This document shows positions 35,174-46,865 of a stretch of DNA of 64,000 bases, one piece after another (the first letter of the stretch is position 1; each line of letters begins with the position of its first letter). The notes beneath the pieces were generated by a model. That model was not told where the DNA came from, did not search any database, and saw nothing but the letters and a program-made list of their open reading frames with translations. The translations under genes were made by a program, and so were the position numbers. The DNA is from Burkholderiaceae bacterium (GTDB lineage Bacteria; Pseudomonadota; Gammaproteobacteria; Burkholderiales; Burkholderiaceae_E), in assembly GCA_024235875.1 (NCBI GenBank), contig JACKLP010000006.1, positions 1-64,000 of the forward strand, read 5' to 3'.

Positions 35174-35204
35174 TTATCGACCGATAAGTCGTGACGCGAG
35201 TGTA
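35174..35204 (-). promoter_or_regulatory. Candidate promoter -10 and palindromic operator of the catabolic cluster
   Basis: Minus-strand TACACT at 35199-35204 is a candidate -10. Eleven bases downstream is the 14-bp perfect palindrome TTATCGGTCGATAA except its central pair (35174-35187: TTATCG and CGATAA). A site here would sit on or just after the transcription start, the classic repressor position. The TetR protein at the operon end is a candidate binder, though this palindrome differs from that at 21939-21960. Confidence 0.5.
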
Positions 35205-35310
35205 GCGCAGACCTCGGGATCGCGATACCGACGATCGATGGCAGGCCCCGGCCTGCCGTCCTGGCGGGCCTGCGGCCGAAGCCGCCATCGCGCCCGGCTC
35301 GAAGCGACGC

Positions 35311-36033
35311 CTAGAGCCGCAACAGCGCCGCGAGCAAGGGCACCACCACCGAGGTCAGCAGCGCGGCGAGCCCCATCGCCAGTCCGGCGAACGCACCCAT
35401 CCGTTCGCTGACCTGGAAGGCGCGCGCCGTTCCGATGCCATGCGACGCGACGCCCAGCGCAAAGCCTCGTGCGACCTCCGAGCCGATGCCCACGCGGGCG
35501 AGCAGGGGAATCGCGATCATCGCGCCCAGCATGCCGGTCGCGATCACCAGGGTCGCGGTCAGGCTCGGCAGGCCGCCGATACGCTCGGCGATGCCCATCG
35601 CGATCGGTGTCGTCACCGACTTCGGCGCGAGCGATCGGATCGTCTCGGGAGATGCGCCCAGCAGCCAGGCCAGGCCGGCGGCCGATACCACGGCGGTCAG
35701 CACGCCGGCCGCCAGCCCGATCGACAGCGGCAGCCACAGGCGCGCGATGCGTGCGCGTTGCTCGTAGAGCGGCACGGCCAGCGCCACGGTCGCCGGCCCG
35801 AGCAGGAAATGGACGAACTGCGCCCCGTCGAAATAGGTCTCGTAGCGAGTGTCGGTCAGTGCCAGCCCGGCGACCAGCACAGCCACGGCGATCGCGACCG
35901 GATTGGCCAGTGGATGCATGTGCACCCGGCGATGGATCCAGACGGCGAGTTGATAGGCAAGCAACGTGGCCGTGAGTCCTGCCAGCGGCGTGGACGAAAG
36001 ATAGACCCAGATCGCGTCCAGACGCGGCGTCAT
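35311..36033 (-). CDS. LrgB/CidB family membrane protein
   Basis: 240 residues with six to seven helices. The family core is GPATVALAVPLYEQ and the later LAPKSVTTPIAMGIAERIGG and ARGFALGVASHGIGTARAFQ. The ATG overlaps the LrgA-like stop by 4 bp. The classical view is holin-like control of autolysis, but LrgAB homologues transport small carboxylates, and the plant plastid fusion PLGG1 carries glycolate and glycerate. Its position after glcDEF favours glycolate or a related acid here. The 197-bp gap to the next gene holds only a GC-rich inverted repeat at 35238-35255. Confidence 0.9.
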   Translation of the reverse strand: MTPRLDAIWVYLSSTPLAGLTATLLAYQLAVWIHRRVHMHPLANPVAIAVAVLVAGLALTDTRYETYFDGAQFVHFLLGPATVALAVPLYEQRARIARLWLPLSIGLAAGVLTAVVSAAGLAWLLGASPETIRSLAPKSVTTPIAMGIAERIGGLPSLTATLVIATGMLGAMIAIPLLARVGIGSEVARGFALGVASHGIGTARAFQVSERMGAFAGLAMGLAALLTSVVVPLLAALLRL

Positions 36034-36398
36034 GGTTCGGCCTTCGTTTGATCGTCGAGGCCCAGCCAACGGCCGACCCGATCGACCACCACGGCGGTCA
36101 CGACGATGGCCGCGATCGTGCTGAGCACGAGCGCCACCCCGATCGCCAGGGCCTCGTCGGCGAGTCGATGCGCGTGCAGCATGACGCCCACGCCAGCCGG
36201 CACGAACAGCAAAGATAGATGCGACAGCAGGCTGCGGACGTCGTCTCGCAGCAACCCGGCTTCGGCCGGCTTGATGAACAGCCACACGACCAGCAAGGCC
36301 ATCCCGATCACCGGGCCCGGCACCGGAAGGCCCCCCGCGATGCGGATGGCCTCGCCGAGGCTCTGGAACACCAGCAGGGTCGCGAAGGTCCTCAGCAT
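36030..36398 (-). CDS. LrgA/CidA family membrane protein
   Basis: 122 residues with four helices. The motif GGLPVPGPVIGMALLVVWL and the later LLFVPAGVGVML are diagnostic. It forms a two-component membrane system with LrgB (ATGA overlap). It starts 43 bp after glcF on the same strand, so it is probably the fourth gene of a glcDEF-lrgAB operon. Confidence 0.92.
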   Translation of the reverse strand: MLRTFATLLVFQSLGEAIRIAGGLPVPGPVIGMALLVVWLFIKPAEAGLLRDDVRSLLSHLSLLFVPAGVGVMLHAHRLADEALAIGVALVLSTIAAIVVTAVVVDRVGRWLGLDDQTKAEP

Positions 36399-36441
36399 GC
36401 GCGCGCCGACTCAGGTCCGGCCCGACGCGGTCCGCGCCGGT

Positions 36442-37671
36442 TCAGGCGCGCGCCATCGCATCGTCGAGCCATTCGATCCAATGCCTGACCGGGACCCGTG
36501 CCGCACTCGCCAGATGGGCGAGGCAGCCAACGTTGGCCGAGAGGATCGCCTCGGGCGCACCCGCCTGCAAGGCCGCCAGCTTGCGGTCGCGCAGCCGCAT
36601 CGAGAGTTCCGGCTGCGTGACCGAGTAGGTGCCGGCCGATCCGCAGCACAGGTGCGGATCGGCGAACGGCACCAACTCTGCGCCCAGCGACACCAGCAGC
36701 GATTCGACCGCGCCCCGGATCCCTTGCGCATGCTGCAGCGTGCAAGGCGGATGAAACGCGACGCGACGATGGGCCGGCGCGCCGATGTGCGGCGCCGCCG
36801 CCTCGATGCGCGCCGGCAGCCATTCGGACAGATCATGGGTCAGCGATACGATCCGGGCGGCGCGCTCGGCGTACGCGGGGTCGTCGCGCAGCAGATGCGC
36901 ATAGTCCTTGACCATCGCCCCACAGCCCGAGGCGTTGATCAGGATCGCCTCGATGCCGGCTTGCACGTGCGGCCACCAGGCGTCGATGTTGCGGCGAGCG
37001 TCTGCGAGGCCACCGGCATGGTCGTTCAGATGCAGCCGCACGGCGCCGCAACAAGCTGAACGCGCCTCGACGAGAGTCTGCACCCCGATGCGATCGAGCA
37101 CGCGCGCGGTGGCCGCGTCGATCGACGGCATCATCGCGGGTTGCACGCAGCCCCTGAGGATCAACACCCGACTGGCATGCTCGGTACGCGGCCAGCTTCC
37201 TGGCGGGCGGCGTTCGGGGACCTTGTTTCGGAGGCTCGCCGGCACGAGCGGACGCAAGGCCTGGCCGACCCGCATCGCGGGATCGAACAGCCATCGCCGG
37301 GTCAGCCCTTCGCGCAGTGCGCCGCGCAACAGGCGCTCGCCCAGCGGGCGCGCCACGCGGGATTCGATCACGCGCCGACCGATGTCGACCAGATGGCCGT
37401 ACTGCACACCCGACGGACAGGTCGTCTCGCAATTGCGGCAGGTCAGGCAACGGTCCAGGTGCTGCTGGGTCGCGCGCCCGGCCGGCTCGCCCTCGAGGGC
37501 TTGCTTGATCAGATAGATGCGCCCGCGCGGGCCGTCGAGCTCGTCGCCAAGGATCTGATAGGTCGGGCAGGTCGCGGTACAGAAGCCGCAATGCACGCAG
37601 TTGCGCAGGATCTCCTCGGCGAGCTGCCCGTCGGGCGTGCCCTTGATCCAGTCGGCAAGATGAGTTTCCAT
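36442..37671 (-). CDS. glcF: Glycolate oxidase iron-sulfur subunit GlcF
   Basis: 409 residues. Two [4Fe-4S] motifs near the N-terminus (CVHCGFCTATCP and CLTCRNCETTCP), then two CCG domains typical of GlcF and heterodisulfide-reductase-like proteins (SACCGAVRLHLND and HLCCGSAGTYSV). It carries electrons from GlcD/GlcE flavin to the respiratory quinone. It starts 6 bp after glcE. Confidence 0.96.
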   Translation of the reverse strand: METHLADWIKGTPDGQLAEEILRNCVHCGFCTATCPTYQILGDELDGPRGRIYLIKQALEGEPAGRATQQHLDRCLTCRNCETTCPSGVQYGHLVDIGRRVIESRVARPLGERLLRGALREGLTRRWLFDPAMRVGQALRPLVPASLRNKVPERRPPGSWPRTEHASRVLILRGCVQPAMMPSIDAATARVLDRIGVQTLVEARSACCGAVRLHLNDHAGGLADARRNIDAWWPHVQAGIEAILINASGCGAMVKDYAHLLRDDPAYAERAARIVSLTHDLSEWLPARIEAAAPHIGAPAHRRVAFHPPCTLQHAQGIRGAVESLLVSLGAELVPFADPHLCCGSAGTYSVTQPELSMRLRDRKLAALQAGAPEAILSANVGCLAHLASAARVPVRHWIEWLDDAMARA

Positions 37672-37677
37672 GGGTGC

Positions 37678-38778
37678 TCAGAATCCCGGATACATCCGGC
37701 CCGCATTGAAGATGCCGGCCGGATCGAAACGCTGCTTCAGGCGCCGGTGGATCTGGGCCACGATCGGCGGCAGCGGATCGAATACCGGTTCGCCGCCCGG
37801 ATGGCGCCCGATGTACATCGCACTCCCCCCCACATTGGCGGCCGCGGCCCTGACGCTCGCCGCCGGCGCGCTGGTCTTGATCCATCGCAGGGCCCCGCCC
37901 CACTCGATGAGCTGGCGCCCCGGGAAATCGATCCGCGGCGCGACGCTGGGCACGGACAAGCGCCACAACGGCGTATCGTCGTCGAAGAAGACGTCGGTGT
38001 GCTCGCGCACGCCACTCCAGAACGAAGCGGCTTCATCGGGTGCGAGCGCACGGCCGCCGTGCTCGGCGTCGAATCGACGCACCGCGTCCTCGACCGCGGC
38101 ACGGGCACCCGAGAACCGCACGCACAACTCCTCGCCTCGCCAGCAGGTCGCCGAGATCGGCAACGGTCGGCCGCCCCAGGCATTGAACAGGCGCACGGCC
38201 TCGTCGGGGTCGCCGACCGCGATGCGCACGCTGGTCTCCGCCGCCGGCTTCGGCAACACCTTCAGCGACACCTCGGCAATCAGGCCGAGCACGCCGAGCG
38301 AGCCGCAGAGCAAGCGCGAGACGTCATAGCCGGCAACGTTCTTCATCACCTGGCCGCCGAACTGGAGCCAGTCGCCGCCGGCATCGAGCATCTTGGCGCC
38401 GAGCACGAAGTCGCGTGCAGAGCCGGCGCTGGCACGCCTCGGGCCCGACACCCCGCAGGCGATCGTGCCACCGATGGTCGCGCCTTCGCCGAAATGCGGC
38501 GGCTCGAAGGCGAGCATCTGGCCGGCGCGCTCGAGCGCGTCCTCGATTTCGACCAGGGGCGTGCCCGCGCGCGCCGTGATCACGAGTTCGGTCGGCTCGT
38601 AGGACACGATACCCGCATAGGCGCGGGTGTCGAGCACCTCGCCATCGACCGGCTCTCCCCAGAACGACTTGGTGTCCCCACCGCGCAGCCGCAGCACACG
38701 GCGCTGCGAGGCCGCATCGAGGATCTGTTCACGCAGCGCGCCAAGCGCCTGGGCGGCGCCCGGGTCCATCGCATCCAT
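37678..38778 (-). CDS. glcE: Glycolate oxidase FAD-binding subunit GlcE
   Basis: 366 residues. A PCMH-type FAD domain is seen: EPTELVITARAGTPLVEIEDAL, then PPHFGEGATIGGTIACGVSGPRR and GGQVMKNVAGYDVSRLLCGSLG. It is shorter than GlcD, as usual for GlcE. It lies 2 bp after glcD and 6 bp before glcF. Confidence 0.95.
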   Translation of the reverse strand: MDAMDPGAAQALGALREQILDAASQRRVLRLRGGDTKSFWGEPVDGEVLDTRAYAGIVSYEPTELVITARAGTPLVEIEDALERAGQMLAFEPPHFGEGATIGGTIACGVSGPRRASAGSARDFVLGAKMLDAGGDWLQFGGQVMKNVAGYDVSRLLCGSLGVLGLIAEVSLKVLPKPAAETSVRIAVGDPDEAVRLFNAWGGRPLPISATCWRGEELCVRFSGARAAVEDAVRRFDAEHGGRALAPDEAASFWSGVREHTDVFFDDDTPLWRLSVPSVAPRIDFPGRQLIEWGGALRWIKTSAPAASVRAAAANVGGSAMYIGRHPGGEPVFDPLPPIVAQIHRRLKQRFDPAGIFNAGRMYPGF

Positions 38779-38780
38779 CG

Positions 38781-40289
38781 TCAGAACCTCGGAATCTCGG
38801 CGAACGGAAGCTGCCCGGCGTGGACGTGCATCTTGCCGTACTCGGCACAGCGCGCCATGGTCGGGATCGCCTTGCCCGGATTGAGCAGGCCGAACTCGTC
38901 GAACGCCGACTTCACCGCAAAGAAGGCAGCGCGCTCTTCGGGCGAGAACTGCACGCACATCGAATTGATCTTCTCGATCCCGACACCATGCTCGCCGGTC
39001 ACCGTGCCGCCGAGCGTCACGCACAACTCCAGGATCTCGGCGCCGAATGCCTCGGCACGCTGCCATTGGTCGGCTTCGTTCGCGTCGAAGAGGATCAAGG
39101 GATGCAGGTTGCCGTCGCCGGCATGGAAGACGTTCATGCAACCCAGCCCGTACTTCGATTCCATCTGCTCGATCGCGCCGAGCATGCGGCCGAGCGCCTT
39201 GCGCGGAATGGTGCCGTCCATGCAATAGTAGTCCGGTGAGATCCGGCCCGCCGCCGGAAACGCGTTCTTGCGTCCGGACCAGAATCGCAGGCGCTCGCCC
39301 TCGTCCTTGGAGACTCGCACGGCGGTGCAGCCACAGCGTCGCAGCACCGCCTCGATGCGCTCGATCTCTTCGTCGACCTCTTGCGGCGTGCCGTCGGACT
39401 CGACGATCAGCAAGGCCGCGGCCTGCAGGTCGTAGCCGGCCTTGACGAAGGGTTCCACCGCGCGAGAGGTCTTGCGGTCCATCATTTCCATGCCGGCCGG
39501 AATGATGCCATCGGCAATGATCGCGGCCACCGCGTCGCCGGCCCGGCTGACGTCATCGAACGAGGCCAGGATGGCACGCGCCAGTACTGGCCGCGGCAAC
39601 AGCTTGACCGTGACCTCGGTCACCACCGCCAGCATTCCTTCCGAGCCGATCAGTACCGACAGCAGGTCCAGCCCCGGGCCATCCAGCGCCTCGCCACCGA
39701 ACTCGACGATCTCGCCATCGATGGTGACGGCCCGCACCCGCAGCACGTTGTGACAGGTCAGCCCGTATTTCAGGCAGTGGACCCCGCCCGAGTTCTCGGC
39801 CACGTTGCCGCCGATCGTGCAGGCGATCTGCGACGAGGGATCGGGTGCGTAGTAGAGCCCATAGGGCGCGGCCGCATCGGAAATCGCGAGGTTGCGCACG
39901 CCGGGTTGCACGCGCGCCACCCGCGCGACCGGGTCCATCGCGAGGATCCGATTGAACTTCGCCATGCCCAGCAGCACGCCCGCACCGTGCGGCATGGCGC
40001 CCCCCGACAGGCTGGTACCGGCACCCCGAGCGACCACCGGTACATCGAGGTCGCGACAGATCTTGAGCACCGACTGGACCTGCTCCTCGGTCTCGGGCAA
40101 TACGACGACCATGGGAAGCTGTCGAAACGCCGACAGTCCGTCGCATTCGTACGGGCGGGTATCCTCTGGACGGCTGAGCACGCAATGCGCGGGCAATGCC
40201 GTGGCCAGGCGCGATGCCACCAGCGCCTGTCGCTGAGGTGTCGCGATCGCGGTGACGTCGGCGTGTCGGGAGTCCTGCTCTGACTGCAT
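38781..40289 (-). CDS. glcD: Glycolate oxidase subunit GlcD
   Basis: 502 residues from the ATG at 40289. FAD PCMH domain (GAGTSLSGGAMPHGAGVLL, IGGNVAENSGGVHCLKYG) and C-terminal FAD-oxidase domain with FHAGDGNLHPLI and TGEHGVGIEK. It oxidises glycolate to glyoxylate. A longer open frame upstream is rejected because it would run through the divergent transporter's start. Only 40 bp separates the two divergent starts. Confidence 0.95.
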   Translation of the reverse strand: MQSEQDSRHADVTAIATPQRQALVASRLATALPAHCVLSRPEDTRPYECDGLSAFRQLPMVVVLPETEEQVQSVLKICRDLDVPVVARGAGTSLSGGAMPHGAGVLLGMAKFNRILAMDPVARVARVQPGVRNLAISDAAAPYGLYYAPDPSSQIACTIGGNVAENSGGVHCLKYGLTCHNVLRVRAVTIDGEIVEFGGEALDGPGLDLLSVLIGSEGMLAVVTEVTVKLLPRPVLARAILASFDDVSRAGDAVAAIIADGIIPAGMEMMDRKTSRAVEPFVKAGYDLQAAALLIVESDGTPQEVDEEIERIEAVLRRCGCTAVRVSKDEGERLRFWSGRKNAFPAAGRISPDYYCMDGTIPRKALGRMLGAIEQMESKYGLGCMNVFHAGDGNLHPLILFDANEADQWQRAEAFGAEILELCVTLGGTVTGEHGVGIEKINSMCVQFSPEERAAFFAVKSAFDEFGLLNPGKAIPTMARCAEYGKMHVHAGQLPFAEIPRF

Positions 40290-40316
40290 TCGCGTGTCCA
40301 GCCTGTTCGAACGAGG

Positions 40317-40322
40317 ATTATC
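40317..40322 (-). promoter_or_regulatory. Candidate -10 of the glcDEF promoter
   Basis: Reads GATAAT on the minus strand (5/6). A TTCGCG 18 bp upstream could be the -35 but lies inside the first codons of the divergent transporter gene. With only 40 bp between start codons, the two promoters must overlap each other or the opposite coding region. Confidence 0.4.
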
Positions 40323-40329
40323 GACCAGA

Positions 40330-41277
40330 ATGAGCGGGGTCGCGAATGCCCCCGGCGCGGGCCGGAAGTCGATCGGATATCTGCTGCTGGCGGCGGGAAT
40401 GGCGCTCGTCGGCACCTATGTGGCCTTGTCGCGACCGCTCACCGCGGTGATCCCGGTATTCCTGCTCGCCTGGCTGCGATTCGCGATCGCGGCGATCGCG
40501 ATGTTGCCGTGGCTGCGCGCGACCCCTGCTGACGCGAGGCTGGACCGGCGCCTGCTGGGCACCCTGTTCACTCAGTCCTTGTTCGGCAACTTCCTGTTCT
40601 CGATCTGCATGCTGATCGGTGTCTCCATGACCTCGGCGACGGCCGCCGGTGTCATCCTGGCGTCACTGCCCGCCGTGGTGGCCTTGCTGTCGTGGCTGCT
40701 GTTGCGCGAACCGATCGGCCGGCGCACGCTGGTCGCGGTGATGCTGGCAGGCGCCGGAATCGCCGCGCTCAGCCTCGCCCGCACCGGGGCCAGCGGCGGC
40801 GAACCGAGCGTGCTGGGCAATCTGCTCGTTTTCGGCAGCGCCTGCTGCGAGGCCGTCTACGTGGTGCTCGGCAAGCCCCTGACACGGCACCTGTCGCCAA
40901 AGCGGATCTCGGCGATCATCAATTTGTTCGGCCTGGCGCTGATGACGCCGCTGGGCCTGTGGCAGGCGCTCGAGTTCGACTTCGCGGCCATCGGCGCCGA
41001 CACCTGGGCGCTGCTCGTGTTCTACGCCCTCGCGGCCAGCATGTTCGCCACCTGGCTGTGGCTCACGGGGCTGAAGTCGGTCCCGGCGGCCGGCAGCGGC
41101 GTGTTCACGATCGCGATGCCGCTGGCCGCCAGCGGCATCGGCGTGGCACTGCTCGGCGAGCGCCCCGGCCTGGCCCACGGGTTCGCGCTGGCCTGCGCGA
41201 TCCTGGCCATCTGGCTTGCCGCCGCGCCGGACGCCGCCGCGCGGCGGCGGATGTCGCCGCCCGCCAGACGGATTTGA
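40330..41277 (+). CDS. EamA/DMT superfamily transporter
   Basis: 315 residues with ten helices and two EamA repeats; the N-terminal repeat begins SIGYLLLAAGMALVGTYVALSRPL. The ATG at 40330 is preferred to an upstream option that would overlap glcD. No clear ribosome site precedes it. Substrate unknown; its place between glycolate and glycine genes makes an amino acid or small acid possible. The gene ends 42 bp before the glycine riboswitch. Confidence 0.88.
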   Translation: MSGVANAPGAGRKSIGYLLLAAGMALVGTYVALSRPLTAVIPVFLLAWLRFAIAAIAMLPWLRATPADARLDRRLLGTLFTQSLFGNFLFSICMLIGVSMTSATAAGVILASLPAVVALLSWLLLREPIGRRTLVAVMLAGAGIAALSLARTGASGGEPSVLGNLLVFGSACCEAVYVVLGKPLTRHLSPKRISAIINLFGLALMTPLGLWQALEFDFAAIGADTWALLVFYALAASMFATWLWLTGLKSVPAAGSGVFTIAMPLAASGIGVALLGERPGLAHGFALACAILAIWLAAAPDAAARRRMSPPARRI

Positions 41278-41319
41278 CAGCGGGTCGGGGCGTTGGCAAT
41301 CTGGCAGCCAGCCATCGAT

Positions 41320-41524
41320 CGCTGCGGGAGAGATCGTCGCGCAACCCGGGTTGCGACGCCGACGCCGAAGGTGCAAATCCCCAGAAACTCTCAGGCAAAA
41401 GGACTGCAGCGAATCGGCTCTCTGGAGAGAAGGCCGGCGGACATCGCGACCGAACCGGCTCGCCGAAGGACCAAGGCGCGGCGACAGCCGCGCCGTATGT
41501 CTCAGGCAAAGCGGACAGAGGGGG
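41320..41524 (+). ncRNA. Tandem glycine riboswitch upstream of gcvHPT
   Basis: Two consecutive aptamers are visible. Aptamer 1 has GGGAGAGA (41326), GCCGAAGGTGCAA (41364-41376) and CTCTCAGGCAAAAGGAC (41388-41404). Aptamer 2 has CTGGAGAGAAGG (from 41422), GCCGAAGGACCAAGG (41462 onward) and TCTCAGGCAAAGCGGACAG (41500-41518). These are the conserved cores of the cooperative glycine riboswitch. No T-run terminator follows. Instead AGGGGG at the aptamer-2 3' end (41519-41524) is complementary to CCCCCT at 41551-41556, which includes the gcvH TTG's first base, suggesting control of translation start. Confidence 0.95.
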
Positions 41525-41555
41525 AACGACCTGTTCAAACCGTACGGAGCCCCCC

Positions 41556-41942
41556 TTGGATAATCCCGCCGACCTCAAGTACACCGAATCGCACGAGTGG
41601 GTTCGCGCAGAGAGCGATGGCACCCTCACGATCGGAATCACCGCCCATGCCCAGGATGCGCTCGGCGAGCTCGTCTATGTGGAGCTGCCCGAGCCGGGAC
41701 GCGCCCTGGCGCGCGGCGACGCCTTTGCCGTCGTCGAATCGACAAAGGCCGCCTCGGATGTCTATTCGCCGGTCGACGGCGAAGTCGTTGCCGTCAACGA
41801 CGCGCTCGGCGATACGCCGCAGCAGGTCAACGAGTCACCGTTCGGCGACGGCTGGCTGATCCGTATACGCCCGAGCGACGCGACCCAGCTCGATGCGCTG
41901 CTGGGCGCGGATGCCTATACCGCAGGACCGGGCGCCGACTGA
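41556..41942 (+). CDS. gcvH: Glycine cleavage system H protein
   Basis: 128 residues from a TTG at 41556, with GGAG at 41546-41549 six bases upstream; the N-terminus MDNPADLKYTESHEWVR is family-typical and no ATG fits. Lipoylated Lys64 is in VESTKAASD. H protein shuttles the aminomethyl group between P, T and L proteins. Under the glycine riboswitch. L protein (lipoamide dehydrogenase) is not in the window. Confidence 0.96.
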   Translation: MDNPADLKYTESHEWVRAESDGTLTIGITAHAQDALGELVYVELPEPGRALARGDAFAVVESTKAASDVYSPVDGEVVAVNDALGDTPQQVNESPFGDGWLIRIRPSDATQLDALLGADAYTAGPGAD

Positions 41943-42062
41943 ACGGCTCTGCGCTTCGGGGGCCTCGGACGAACGGCGCTCGCACGCCATTGGCCGGGCG
42001 CCCGACGACCTTCCGATGCCCACGCCCCGGCTGCCTGCCCGAATCCGCTTCACGGAGTTGCG

Positions 42063-44978
<2,916 letters not shown>

Positions 44979-44985
44979 GACCGAA

Positions 44986-46119
44986 ATGAACGCGATCGCC
45001 AAGATTCCCCTCGATGCCCTGCATCGCGAGCTCGGCGCCCGGATGGGCCCGTTCGCCGGCTTCGACATGCCGATCCAATACCCGACGGGGCTCAAGGCGG
45101 AGCACCTGCATACCCGCGAGCGAGCGGGCCTGTTCGACGTCTCCCACATGGGACAGCTGCGCATCCGCGCGCGCGATGGCCGCATCCAGACGCTGCACGC
45201 CGAACTCGAGGCCGCGTTGCCACTGGATTTCGAAGGCTGGCCAGGCGGCCTGCAGCGCTACTCGGTGCTACTCAACGAGCGCGGCGGCATCGAGGACGAC
45301 CTGATGCTGGTGAACCTCGGCGACGAGGTTCGGATGATCGTGAACGCCGGCAATCGCGCCAACGACCTGGACCTGCTCCAGGCAGCCTGCCCCGGGCTCG
45401 ACTTCGAGTGGATCGACGCGGCGCTGCTGGCGCTACAGGGCCCGGCTGCCGAGCAGGTGCTCTCGCGCTTCGACTCCGGTGTGCACGAGTTGCGATTCAT
45501 GCATTCGGCCGTGCTGACGCTCGATGGGGTCGGCTGCTTCACGACCCGCTCGGGATACACCGGCGAGGACGGGTTCGAGATCTCGGTTCCGGCCGCTGCG
45601 GCCGAGGCGATCGCCCGCCGGCTGCTGGCCGACCCGGCGGTCGCGCCGATCGGGCTCGGTGCCCGTGACACGCTGCGACTCGAGGCCGGACTACCGCTGC
45701 ACGGCAACGACATCGACCCCGGCACCACGCCGATCGAGGCCGGCCTGGCGTTCGCGATCCCGAAGTCGCGCCGCAACGGCGGCGCCAAGGCGGGCGGCTT
45801 CCCCGGCGCCGCGACGATTCTCGACCAGTTGGCCCATGGCAGCCCACGCAAGCTGGTCGGCCTGGTTTCCTTCGGGTCGGTTCCGATCCGGGCCCACGCC
45901 ACGATCCTCGACGAATCCGGGGCTCGATGTGGCGAGGTCACCAGCGGCACGGTCTCGCCGTCGCTGAATCATCCCGTGATGCTCGCCTACCTGAGCGCGG
46001 CGACACTCGCCGAACTCGAACGCGCGCCCGGCACCGTGCTGGCGGCAGTCGTGCGCGACAAGCGTCCTACGGTGCAACGAACGCCCCTGCCCTTCGTGGC
46101 CAAGCGCTACAAGCGCTGA
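44986..46119 (+). CDS. gcvT: Glycine cleavage system aminomethyltransferase, T protein
   Basis: 377 residues. PFAGFDMPIQYPTGLKAEHLHTRERAGLFDVSHMGQL at the N-terminus, and the folate-site Asp-containing segment RSGYTGEDGFEISVP, define it. It moves the methylene group to tetrahydrofolate and frees ammonia. It starts 7 bp after gcvP, so is translationally linked. The order H-P-T here differs from the T-H-P order of enterobacteria. Confidence 0.97.
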   Translation: MNAIAKIPLDALHRELGARMGPFAGFDMPIQYPTGLKAEHLHTRERAGLFDVSHMGQLRIRARDGRIQTLHAELEAALPLDFEGWPGGLQRYSVLLNERGGIEDDLMLVNLGDEVRMIVNAGNRANDLDLLQAACPGLDFEWIDAALLALQGPAAEQVLSRFDSGVHELRFMHSAVLTLDGVGCFTTRSGYTGEDGFEISVPAAAAEAIARRLLADPAVAPIGLGARDTLRLEAGLPLHGNDIDPGTTPIEAGLAFAIPKSRRNGGAKAGGFPGAATILDQLAHGSPRKLVGLVSFGSVPIRAHATILDESGARCGEVTSGTVSPSLNHPVMLAYLSAATLAELERAPGTVLAAVVRDKRPTVQRTPLPFVAKRYKR

Positions 46120-46187
46120 TCCCGCCAGGGAGCAGCGCCGGCAGGATTCGACGAGCGAGGGCCGTCGTTGCCTCGCCGGCCGCGTCG

Positions 46188-46739
46188 TCAGACGTAGGCC
46201 GCGAGCTTGCCCAGGCTGTGGCGCAGGTGCAGCTTGACGGCCAAGGCGGCCTTGTCGCCGTCGCGCAGGATCTTGGCCGACAGCGGTAACACCATGGTCT
46301 CTTCGAAGCGCGCGTGCGAGCCGTAGTCGGCGGCGAACTTCTTGATGGCGGCCGGATCCAGATCTGCATCCTTGCCGCGAGCCAGCCGCTTGAGGCCCGC
46401 TTCGATTCCGGCCCAGGCGCGCTCCACTTGCCGATGCTCGCGTACGAGACGGGCACATACCGAGCGCACCATCTCGAGCTCGTCACCGGCCTCGGCGGCC
46501 CGCGCCAACTCGAAGAACAGCTCGCGCTCTTCTTGCTCGTGGTGCTCGTACATCTCGTCGTTGAAGAAGGCCACGAGCGCAGCGATCTCGCGTTGCAGGG
46601 GCTTGTCGGGCGCGCCGGCGGCCAGCTTGGCCGGCAAGGCCTCGAGTTGGCCGATGTGCTGCAGGATGCCTGCATGCGCCGTTGAAAAGTCCTGCAGCGG
46701 GTTGTCGCCGCTGATGCCCGATGCCGTGTCCGCGCCCAT
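46188..46739 (-). CDS. Hemerythrin-like HHE domain protein
   Basis: 183 residues from the ATG at 46739, preceded by AGGAG; a GTG/ATG six codons upstream has no ribosome site. The four-helix HHE pattern is seen: FSTAHAGILQHI, YEHHEQEERELF, REHRQVERAW and HARFEETMVLPL, giving His and Glu ligands for a di-iron centre. Such proteins sense or store O2 or NO or protect iron. It converges with gcvT and follows the FAD dehydrogenase gene's strand, but with its own start. Confidence 0.9.
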   Translation of the reverse strand: MGADTASGISGDNPLQDFSTAHAGILQHIGQLEALPAKLAAGAPDKPLQREIAALVAFFNDEMYEHHEQEERELFFELARAAEAGDELEMVRSVCARLVREHRQVERAWAGIEAGLKRLARGKDADLDPAAIKKFAADYGSHARFEETMVLPLSAKILRDGDKAALAVKLHLRHSLGKLAAYV

Positions 46740-46865
46740 GATTGCCACTCCTGTCACTGTTGAACGCTAAGCTATCAGCGCGGTCGTCATGCTGCTTGAC
46801 GAAGGTCAATCAGCGAGTCGAACCGACCGGGACGCCGTCTTGGCAAGCCGGTCGGGCGGCAGCCC

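Noticed and set aside
35238..35255. GC-rich inverted repeat after lrgB considered as terminator
   Set aside because: Stem is short-looped and no T tract follows; kept only as a note in the LrgB entry.
38781..40415. Extending glcD to an upstream start at 40415
   Set aside because: It would run through the first codons of the divergent transporter; the ATG at 40289 gives the normal GlcD N-terminus.
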